From the NCBI GenBank assembly GCA_017311185.1, contig JAESUZ010002594.1, positions 682,001 to 746,000 of the forward strand: 64,000 nucleotides of DNA. The letters are read 5' to 3'. This stretch comes from Proteles cristata cristata. Its lineage: Eukaryota; Chordata; Mammalia; Carnivora; Hyaenidae. Position 1 is the stretch's first letter. Each line of letters starts with the position of its first letter. Under the pieces are notes generated by a model that was not told the origin of the DNA, did not search any database, and worked only from the letters and a program-made list of their open reading frames with translations. A program made the translations under genes and the position numbers. Of this stretch, positions 14,515-40,794 are shown one piece after another.

Positions 14515-15845
14515 GTAAGCGACTCCTTCCCTGTGAGTCCCCCCGGCCCTGTGAGTGTGTGTGTGTGTGTGGGGTCCCTCTCACACCCTGTCCCGCACAG
14601 CCTCTCCCCGCCCCCACACCTGGGTTCAACTACAAAACTGCCCTCCCGGTGGCATCTGCACCCCGAGTGCTCTCTCCACCCTTTCTCCTCAAACGTAGGG
14701 TCCTCCTATGCTTTTTTGGCTTCCTCTTCTGTTTAGCTCCTCCCTCGGCCCCGGGGATCCACCCCCCCCCTTTCCCCCGTCCCTGTTGCCTCTGTCCTGA
14801 ATTATTCTCTATCAAGTCATGAACCCTTTCCACATCAGAGCACCTCTTGTAATGCCCATCCTTGTTTGTCCTTCCTTGTCACCTGTGTTCCCGCCCCACA
14901 CCGTCCCCACAGCCTCCGCCTTCGTCCCCTTTTCCTATTTTGCCCCTTTCCTGCGATGTCTCCGTGCATCCCCAGCGCGGGGTTCCTACTTCGCGGTGGC
15001 CCTCTTCCTCTGTTCCTGATTCCATTACCTCACTGCCACCCACCCAGCTCCTGGCTTACAAGAATCGTCTCGTCGCCTCTCCTTAGGGATCTCAGGCCCT
15101 CGTCGTCATTCCCAAAGTACCGTTTGCATTGTACTTTGACCTTAATCCTTACTCTTCTTCTCAGGAGTGCTTTGTGAACCCTGTAACTTCCGTTAGCTTC
15201 CCTTTCACCCCCTCCTCAAATCCCCCAGCCTCTGGAAGCCTGTTCCCATAGAAGAGACGACATCTGACAGTGCCCCCTTCGCATTCAGGATCTCCAACTT
15301 TGACACCTTCTCCCTGGAGTCTCAGGGATTTTGCTGGTCCTTGGGACACTTGACTTTGTTTTCCGCATGGTCTTCTTCCTGTGCTCTCTGTTGCAGTCTT
15401 TATCTTCACATGCCACTCATTTCAGGATGGGCTAAAGCAGTAGGCGAGAAGAAAATGTGTTGGGGGGTGGGGTGGCCTCCGCTGCCTCACTCGGGCTTTT
15501 CTGGACAGAGGGGTGTTTCCAAAGGATGGAGCAAATTTTGGAGAAGTCCCTATCAGATTACATTTTGTTGATGGCTCAGGATCCACCGCTAGGAGAGATG
15601 GACAGGGCTGCCTAGAAACTGGATGAGGCTGTGAGAAATTTTGTTTTGTATTACTTACTTAGAGGTCTCGTCTTTGAGGGATCACAGAGTAGGGTGTCCT
15701 CCCACCCCATCCAGATCCGAAGGGAGTCTGCCCACTGCCTGTGGCTTACTGGAATAGTTTCAGTTGAGTCCATAAGAGCTTAGGCCTGGGGTGGGGTGGG
15801 AGGTAACAGGGAAGAGGAACATGAGACATTAGAAAAAGGTTGTAG

Positions 15846-16027
15846 GGGGCACCTGGGTGGCTCAGTCAGTTAAGCGTCCGACCCTGGCTCAGATCATGAT
15901 CTCATGGTTTGTGGGTTTGAGCCCCGCGTCAGGCTCTGTACTGACAGCTCAGAGCCTGAAGCCTGCTTCAGATTGTGTCTGCTTCTCTTTCTGCCCCTCT
16001 CCTGCTTGTGCTCTGACTCTCTCTCTC

Positions 16028-16073
<46 letters not shown>
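15846..16073 (+). mobile_element. SINEC element with (AT)n tail
   Basis: Head ggggcacctgggtggctcag; the A-tail passes into about ten AT units and then poly-T. GAAAAAGG near 15832 and 16077 may be the duplication. Confidence 0.9.
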
Positions 16074-17465
16074 TTTGAAAAAGGAAAAGGTTTTACATTC
16101 AGAATCAGGATTCTTGGGCTCAGCTTATGACTTCCTCACTTGACCTCTAGAGTGACCTTTTTGGGAGAAGGGCCTGCTCTGTGGGCACTGGTTCAGTAAC
16201 AGGCTACTTGTAGGATGTGGGTTGGGGGGAAATTAGACTCGGTTTATGTGTTTACAGAGCAGTATGGGCTTCTCAGACAGAAGGCATTTACTAGTCATGG
16301 ATTGGCTGACCTGAGACTTGGTCTCTCCATTGGGTCCTTCTAGTCGACAGGCACGATGATAAGTCCGTGTGGAAGACCAGCGCAAGGCCTGCATCTTCTG
16401 TTTGCCCTGCGTTTTTTCCCCACTGCATGAAACCTCTGACCATCTGTGCTCTTCCCCTTGCGCTTGATCCATAAGTCCAGATTTCGTGGGTGGGAGGGAT
16501 GTTTGAGGAAGGTGGCTGGGACAGAGCTTGGGGTGGAGTGGGACTCAGGAAGCCAGCTGCCCCCTTGTGCCCTGTCTCTCTGAGCCTGAGAGTGAAGAGG
16601 GCTTGTGCACTTCTGCTCATCCTCTGACTCTATGTCTGCTTGAAAGTCATCACGCATCCTCTTCCCATTTCTTCCTTGTGTCCCTCCTTGTCCCTCACCA
16701 GAGTGTAGTGTCCTCATCCTCCTCTTTAGGAGTAGACCCACTCTTCTGAAACACCCCCAAAAAGAAGCTATATTTCCCCCAGTTTCCCTGCTTCATTCTT
16801 GGAGCTGGCTGCATGCTGCTGCATGAGAACATGTTTGCCAAACGCCATCCAAAGGAGCAAATTGAAATTCTTTGATTTGGGGAAGAAGTTTGGGTGGAAC
16901 CTTTCAGTAATTGGCATGAGACAAGAGAGGGCCTAGTCCAAGCACACTTAGGGCTTGCAGCAGGGAGGAGTAGTTCAGAGCGAGGTGAGCGCACAGGTTA
17001 CTTTCTTTGCCATCTGTCTCTTTCAGCAGGGGCTCCCAGAGCTGGCTTGGGCTGTCTGGCTGGAATCTGCTTCTACCAGCTCCCACGGGCCTGCACACAG
17101 ACTTCTCAGCCTGATTCAATATTGACTTACCTACCCTGCGACCACTGCCTTCCCTACTCCCCACCCCCACCCCACCCCCGCTGGTAGCTTGAGAATGCCC
17201 TCTTCCCTGATGCCAACCCCCCACTGGGGCCTTGGGGAAGCATTTACCTGGTTCCTGCCAGAGCCTGAGCCTGCTTGACTGTTCAGCCTGGAGTTACTAC
17301 AAGGAAAAAATAGTACTCAGTCTCTACCTTGTCTCTTGAGGTCAAGGGGGAAAGATGAGCGGAGACCTTCTTAAAGGAAGGTTTGAGTTAGATTTAAGAC
17401 GTGAGGAGAAACTCCTCAACACAACAGGCAGGCTAGGGTGATGCAGAGTCTCTTTTGAAGAGTGA

Positions 17466-17687
17466 CCTCTTTTTTTTTTTTTTTAATATTTTTATTTATT
17501 TCTAGGAGAGAGAGAGAGAGAGATAGCAGGGAGGTCAGGGAGGGAGTGACAGACTTGAAACAGGCTCCAGGCTCCGAGCTGGCAGTCAGCACAGAGCCTG
17601 ACGTGGGGCTCAAACCCACGAACCGCGAGATCATGACCTAAGCGAAAGTCGGACGCTTAACTGACTAAGCCACCCAGGTGGTGCCCC
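17466..17687 (-). mobile_element. SINEC, left arm of inverted pair
   Basis: Antisense young-type element. Left flank GAGTGACCTC (17460-17469). The right flank is TGATAGTAATTTTT and not a direct copy; the matching copy appears inverted (GAGGTCACTC, 17707-17716) on the far side of the spacer, as described in the findings. Confidence 0.93.
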
Positions 17688-17716
17688 TGATAGTAATTTT
17701 TAAAAAGAGGTCACTC

Positions 17717-17963
17717 ATGGGGCACCTGGGTGGCTTAGTCGGTTAAGCGTCCGACTTTCGCTTAGGTCATGATCTCGCAGTTCGTGGGTTCGTGCCCCGC
17801 GTCGGGCTCTGTGCTGACTGCCAGCTCGGAGCCTGGAGCCTGTTTCAGAGTCTGTCACTCCCTCTCTCTCTGACCCTCCCCTGCTCACGCTGTCTCTCTC
17901 TCTCTCTCTCTCTCCTAGAAATAAATAAAACATTAAAAAAAATTTTTTTTTAAATAAAAAAAT
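17717..17963 (+). mobile_element. SINEC, right arm of inverted pair
   Basis: Sense young-type element (ggggcacctgggtggcttag). Right flank AAAAATTACTATCA (17964-17977); its partner copy is inverted at 17688-17701, next to the other SINE. Confidence 0.93.
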
Positions 17964-17982
17964 AAAAATTACTATCAAAGGT

Positions 17983-18262
17983 GGAGCGCCTGCCTGCCTC
18001 AGTTGGTAGAGCCCACCACTCTTGATCTCGGGCTTGTAAGTTCAAGCCCCACGTTGGGGTATCAGGGGCGCCCAAGTGGCTCAGTCAGTTAAGCATCTGA
18101 CTCACGCCCAGACTATGATCTCTTGGTTTGTGGGATCAAGCCCCGCACTAACAACAGGGAGTCTGCTTGGGATTCTTTCTCTCTACCCCTCTCCCCACTG
18201 GCACATACTCACGTGCTTCCTCTCTAAATAAATAAATAAATGAACATTTAAATAAATAAATA
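17983..18262 (+). mobile_element. SINEC fragment followed by SINEC element
   Basis: 17983-18062 is a short tRNA-like piece (gcctgcctcagttggtagag to ccccacgttggggta). 18065-18262 is a full sense copy (ggggcgcccaagtggctcag) ending in AAATAAATAAATAAATG. Confidence 0.85.
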
Positions 18263-19370
18263 AAGTCTTCACAAAAATCGTTACCAAAGGCAACCATGTA
18301 CTTGCTAACAAATCCAGTGGTACTTAAGGGTTTATGATGAGATGAACAGTTCATTTCCATTCATCCCTACTCCTGCTCCTTTAGAGTTCATATCTTCATT
18401 ATCGCAATATTTATTTCTGAAGGTTAGCACTACAGCATTGGATAAAATGCTTGTGCCTCTATTCCTTAATTTATTAATTATAACAAAAGAGGATTGAACT
18501 TTAGAGAGGATTTACACTGCTTGTTTATATAGTCGTCACTTTTATTTATCAGAAGCCTGTGTAACTGTAAATAGCATGTATGAACCCCTCTTTCTTTTCC
18601 ATGAACTTGTAACAGTCTCTCTTAACTACCCACCTGTAGGATGAAGATAGCGGCTTCACTACCTTTGTTTCTAACTCACATGCTCCATCTCAAAAGGAGA
18701 AAAATTGAGCTTGCCTACCTGCTTGGAGATCAGATGTTCTTTTAAGACTATTCTGTGAAAATACAGGAACCTGTAAAAACATGAAGTTTGGTCTGAACCA
18801 ACCCATATTTATCTAGTCCCCCAGGAAGGGAATGGTGATTAACTGGGTAAGGGGGTTGATTTGGGCCTTTTTACCTCCTATTCTATCAGAGGCCAATCCA
18901 GGAAGGCCTTTAATGGAGACCAGTAGAGAGTTGGAAGGTTGTTTGCCTGGCATCTTTTGAGGTGATGAGAAGTGGGAAACAAGGTTAAACATCTCCTCCC
19001 CCCTAGAGTTTTTGCCAACATTTCCTTAAATGCTAGGCCATATGGGACACATGCTTGTATGGCCTCTCTGCCCTGCCACTACTGCGCCCCGCCCTGAACG
19101 GCCCCCAGATGCTCAGATGAGGACTCCCTGCATTGCCCAGACAGTAAGCTGTGGAGCCCAGCCAGTTTTTAACACTCCTCCACTTCCATCTCAGTGCCCA
19201 GAAGCCAGCTGCTAGGCTGGGGCATGGGAGGCCTTCTCAGTTCCCTTCATCTAATTGGAAGGACAGTTTAGACTCTGAGCGTGAAATGTGGAGCTCAGTT
19301 GTTTGAACATCTTTGAGAGCGTTCGAGCCATCTGATATTAAAGACTTGTATTTTCTTCTCTTTTTACTTA

Positions 19371-19438
19371 TTCCCTCTCATGCACGCTCTTTCTCTTTCT
19401 CTCTCAAGAAAGAGAAAGAGCGTGCAAGTGAGAGGGAA
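19371..19438. repeat. 30-bp inverted repeat (fold-back)
   Basis: Left arm 19371-19400 and right arm 19407-19438 are reverse complements except for a 2-nt insertion in the right arm, separated by the 6-nt loop CTCTCA. The right arm is the CT-rich tail region of the adjacent antisense SINE. Confidence 0.9.
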
Positions 19439-19579
19439 AGAGAAAGAGAGAGAATCTTAATCAGGCTCCATTCTCAGCATAGAGCCTGACTCGGCGCTCG
19501 ATCCCATGACCCTGGAATCCCATGACCTGAGCTGAAATCAAGAGTCAGATGTTCAGCAGACTAAACCACTCAGGAGCCC
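19400..19579 (-). mobile_element. SINEC element, antisense
   Basis: Diverged antisense copy ending in taaaccactcaggagcccc. Its left (3' tail) side lies in the fold-back at 19371-19438, where the usual poly-T is missing. Confidence 0.85.
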
Positions 19580-21424
19580 CTCTTTTTTCTGTTCTCTTAA
19601 AAGAGGAAAGGTGATGAATACAGAACCTGTTCCTTCCTTTTTTCTCTAGCTTTCTCGTCCTTTCCCTTTCTTTAGAATGGTTACTCACCAAAACTATATT
19701 GTCTTTGCTTTTGAAAAGGAATGAATTGATGTTGAAAACCACATCGGGATTTAGGTTTTCCTGTCTCTTATTGTCTAAATTGGCAACTCAGCACCCCCTC
19801 CCCCCCATGACTTGCTTCAGATGCAGGTAGTCTCTGAGGCTCTGAGGGAGCTCTGGCTCATTTGGTAGTTTCTAGTGGTGGGGCTGCCTGCACAGGAGAA
19901 GAGTCCAGTTTTCCTGAGCCTTCTGACACTGGCTGGTTCCCTGAGGAATAAAGACTGCCAGATGGGGGCTCTGTTCAATGGAGAAGTCCCCTGAGTACTG
20001 TGATGTGGGATTCCTGGCTGAGCCCTGGGATAAAAGAAAATAATAATGTCAGGCTTACCTCCCTTCCTGGTGCCAGTAATAATCCCAATTGTGATCAATA
20101 TGGGCAGGCATTGGCTTCATGTCCTAGTGAGGTCTGTGGTGCTAAATGTGGGAGACTGTCTGAATTTCACCTCTTAGAAGTTTTGAAAAGTAGAATTTAG
20201 GAGCTTTTGGTGACTTGGAAGTCTCTGAAATAGAGGGAAGGGGAACAACGTGCCACACATAGGCAGATTGAGGGAAAAAAGTTAGTTGTATAAAACAGTT
20301 GAAGCTGTCATGTGAGGTTTCCAGCAGACCTAAAAGGTAGTGGTCCCTGTTGAGTTAGAATGACCGTCTGGTGCAGAGTGCCCTGCAGAGGTGTGGCCGG
20401 GGAAGATGCGAGCTTCCTCATGACTCCCATGTTACCTGCAAGTAGAGACAGATCCACCTAGGCAGCCATGCTGGTTCTGCTGCTCTGAGGGTGCTGCCCA
20501 GTTTTAGTAGAGATAAAGAACAAGTTGCCAAACTTTTAAAGCTGCATCGGAGAAATTAAATTCAGGGATGGGAACTTCTTGTGTGACAGAGTTGGGAGAA
20601 AGAGAAACCCAAGTAGCCTTTTTTGGTGATCTCTGAGAACAGAAGAGTTCCTCATCTATCTTCCGGCAAGACTTCAGTGGGGCGTGCTGGGATGCAGGGG
20701 CTGGGCTGTAATGGTGTTGGCAGAGCAGAGTAGCTTAGATGCTTAACGTTTCAGAGGCGCATGAAGAAGCGCTAGAAGGGTGGCAGTGGAAAATGGGGCT
20801 TCTCTGTGTGGCTGGAGGATTTGTATCTTGAGCTTCTTTTCACCTACCCGAAGTTCTGTGTCCCCATATTCCCTAGCATCAAAGGTGATGTCACTAATAG
20901 TTGGAAACGACCTGCATTCCAGCTCTACAGTAGATTCTGCCTTCCTCTCGCTCATACTCTTGAGTTTGTCTTAGATTCACCCCCGAGCCCATCGCCGACT
21001 ACAGTCAGACTCTGGAGCTGGATTGATCTGACGTTAACAATGTGCCTCTCCCAGTCCTTGTTTTGGAATTTCCTTCATTCTGCACTCTCTCTTCCGATGT
21101 GGATTTGATGAGGATCTGAAGAATCGTTCTGGGAGAGCAGTGGCTTTTGTCACCCCAGTGAGGGATCCTTGGTGATGTGATTCCTGTTCCTCCCTGTACT
21201 TTGCATGTTATAGACTGATGAGCTTGAGCCCGAGTTCCTTTTGCCTTCTCCCAGCCCTCCCAGTTCTTGAAGTGTGTGTATGATAATGGGGAAAGGGGTG
21301 TGGGGGTAGGAGAGAGCTGTCATCAGTGTTCTGGAAGATTCTCGGACAGCGAATGTAACTCAAATTCACTTTCCTTACCAACAGTATACACGTGTGCACA
21401 CACACACATGTATGCCATTTACTA

Positions 21425-21665
21425 ACCCGTTAGGTGATTGGTACTCACCTAATGTTTACTAGTACTACTGCGTGCCAGGGGTTGTGCTAGGTCCTTTCAC
21501 ACACATGAAGTTATTCCATACATAACAGTAGGAAGTAGATAGGTTTTTCCCACGTTGCAGTTGAGGAAACTGAAACCCAGAAAGTATATGGTTTGCAGAA
21601 GTTTACCCATCTCATAATAATGGCAGAGCCAGGATCTTGAATCCCATCCCAGCCTCTTTGACTCC
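21425..21665 (-). repeat. MIR
   Basis: Antisense MIR phrases: ctgcgtgccaggggttgtgc, gttgaggaaactgaaaccca, aatggcagagccaggatctt. Confidence 0.75.
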
Positions 21666-22398
21666 AAGTTCAGGAGTCTTTCCACTTTGCTTCAGCTGCC
21701 ACAGCACTAGAGAAAGAGGGACTGGTGTCATAAAGTCAGACAAGCAAAGAAATGGCACACTTCAGCAGAGTTGATGATGGTTGTTTTAGAGCTCTTTTTT
21801 TCTAAGTGAAGCCTGGATGGTATTTGCTGACCTTATTCCTTGGGAACTTTGAGTCTAAAGAGAAGATAAAGTATCTGTGATTAGAAAAATATATCAAGAC
21901 TTTGATACTACATAAAGGTGAGACGCTTAGGACCGGTGTACGGAGTGTTATATGAGTAAGGAAATAACACTTGAAAGAAGAAAAGAGAGAGGTTATTGAC
22001 AGGCATGTCCAGGGAGACACAGGAAGAGCACAACAATAGGAAAACATGTGAAGAGTAGAGACAAGGGAATGAGACCAGAGTTGCCTCCCAGTCTTCCTGC
22101 AGCATTTGTAAACCTGTATAAACATAACACGTAAAGCAGCATTTTGCAAGTACAGGGGAGGAACAGAGGCTACGCCAGGCAGCCAAGTGCAGAAGGAGGG
22201 AAGAGCGACGTGATGATCAGCCATAGGGATGGTGGGGGGAGGCTTCGTGGGAGATGACTTGTCATCTGACTTTGAAGAGGTCCAGGAAGACAGAGAGGAG
22301 GGGCCTGGGAAAGTTTTATGATGGGCAAAGGAAGACCCGAGGATGCCACCACTAACTGATTTGTCTGTGTCTCCCTTTCTGTGTCCTTCCGCCTCTAG

Positions 22399-22426
22399 CC
22401 TGGAAGCTCGAAGGCTGGTGGTGGCC
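22399..22426 (+). other. PI4KB: In-frame leader of PI4KB exon 2
   Basis: The 28 nt between the acceptor and the ATG read, after one base, as LEARRLVVA in frame with the start. A longer human isoform, as I remember it, begins with a very similar extension supplied with its Met by an upstream exon. That Met exon was not found here. Confidence 0.5.
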
Positions 22427-39306
<16,880 letters not shown>

Positions 39307-39912
39307 CGCCCTCCTCCTCAGGCCCCGGAGAGGTGGGGAGGGTTGGGGGGGAGCCCTGGGAGGGCCCTTGTCCCAGAACCCCCAGACCAGGAAGCCCTAC
39401 CCACGGGAAGTGGAAGGCAAAGAATACAGAGGATCATGTGGTTAACTGTAGAGCTTGCTGGGAGTGGGAGAGCCCGTCACGGGGCCCACGCCTGCCGGGG
39501 CTCCCTTGCCCCCGGCAGCGTCAGCGTCCCCACTGGACAGACTGCGGGACTCGGTGCCCTCCGGAGAACAGAGGTGACAGGTGGGAGGGGTACTGGGGTT
39601 TTTCTCCTCACCAGGGTCCACGAGGTTCTTCCCACGGGCCATCCTTACTGTGCTGGGTCCAGGGCGGGGGGAGTGGGGGAGAGAAGGGTCTTGGGACTAG
39701 AACTCGATCCTGTGGTTGGCCTTTGGCTGTGCTGCTGCCTGCCTCCGTCCCCTCCCAGCAGCCGGCTCTGGCTGGGGTCCTGGTGCCCATCCCGGGGTGG
39801 GGTGAGGAAGGGAAGGGCCCGGACCCCTCCTGTGGGGGAGGGGACCAGCCCAGCCACGGGAATTCCTTGGCCCGAACCCTTCCCCTGCATCCAGGGAAAG
39901 AGCTCTCAACTT

Positions 39913-39918
39913 TTTATT
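39913..39918 (-). terminator. ZNF687: ZNF687 candidate poly(A) signal
   Basis: TTTATT on the + strand is AATAAA on the - strand, about 880 nt after the ZNF687 stop. An alternative ATTAAA lies at 40226-40221. If the distal signal is used, the end lies inside the PI4KB 3' UTR. Confidence 0.55.
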
Positions 39919-39934
39919 TTTAATTTTTGTTTGA

Positions 39935-39940
39935 AATAAA
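39935..39940 (+). terminator. PI4KB: PI4KB poly(A) signal
   Basis: AATAAA followed by a GT-rich stretch (CATCTGTGTCATTTCTG), a standard cleavage context. Confidence 0.85.
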
Positions 39941-40794
39941 GTCCTTAGTTAGCCATCTGTGTCATTTCTGCCTTGTGCTTTTTTCAGGGGTTTGGGGGGG
40001 GGGGTTACGTGAGGAAGTGGGAGCAGATGCCTCGGTGTCCCTGGCGCAGAGGGCGCCACACAGAGCCAGGCAGAGAAGACTGTGCTTCCCCTGCCTTGTC
40101 CCGGTCAGCGCCTCCTCATCCCCAGGGAGGGCCTCCCCACTTCTGACTCTCCCTGTCAAGTGCACAATGTCTAGGTCACATAATGAGAGGAGCCTGAATG
40201 GGGATTAAACCACGAGCAGTTTTAATGGTCTGGTTTTCTCCCTCCCGTTTCCCCGCTGTTAGTATTATTATTACTACAAGAATAAAGGATTCCTGAGAGC
40301 CTGTCTGCTCCTCTCCCTTGGACCCCCCCCTCAACAGGACTCGTCCCCATCAACCCCCGCTGGATTTCTGGGTTTAAAAAAAAAAAAAAAGTGAAAGGCA
40401 CTGCAGGGATGAGGGGCTCAAGTGGCAGGGAATCTGCGGGGTGGGGCAGGGGCAGGGCCAGGCCCTTGAGGGTAGAGAAGCATCCTGAGGGCCCCAGTGG
40501 CCTAGGATAGTCCTCCCGCGAAAGGTCCACAGCAGGAGGATAATTAGTGTTGGGCTCAGACAGGAGGAATGGACGGCCCGCTCTACTAGGACCCAAGGGC
40601 CAAGCCCAAGGGGACTGCAAATCACTATAATCCTCAAAAGCCTGTTGTGTTGGGGGGGGGCGGGCAGGGCTGGGGGTGAGGAGCTGAACAAAATGTGAAT
40701 CAGAACGAAATGCCTCACCCAGGGACCAGACAGCGGCTGCGGCCCGGGCTCCTGGCAAAAAGGGAGGGGAGAGGGCCGGTCAGCCCACCCCGGC

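Larger units (their letters stand above)
14515..22398 (+). other. PI4KB: PI4KB intron 1
   Basis: A 7.9-kb intron between the CpG exon and the first coding exon (acceptor CCGCCTCTAG at 22398). It holds SINEs at 15846-16073, 17466-17687, 17717-17963, 17983-18262 and 19400-19579, a MIR at about 21425-21665, and otherwise unassigned unique sequence. No further exon could be supported, though an alternative 5' exon may exist here. Confidence 0.7.
39307..39958 (+). other. PI4KB: PI4KB 3' UTR
   Basis: From the TGA to about 20 nt past the AATAAA at 39935-39940, roughly 650 nt and GC-rich. A second + strand AATAAA at 40281-40286 could give a longer form. Confidence 0.8.
39895..40794 (-). other. ZNF687: ZNF687 3' UTR (predicted)
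   Basis: From the stop at 40795 to the distal AATAAA, passing a run of about 14 A (+ strand) at 40376-40390. No coding potential seen. Confidence 0.6.

Noticed and set aside
14460..14822. ORF through the PI4KB exon 1 donor.
   Set aside because: Non-ATG start and Pro/Ala-rich composition, crossing a strong GTAAGC donor.
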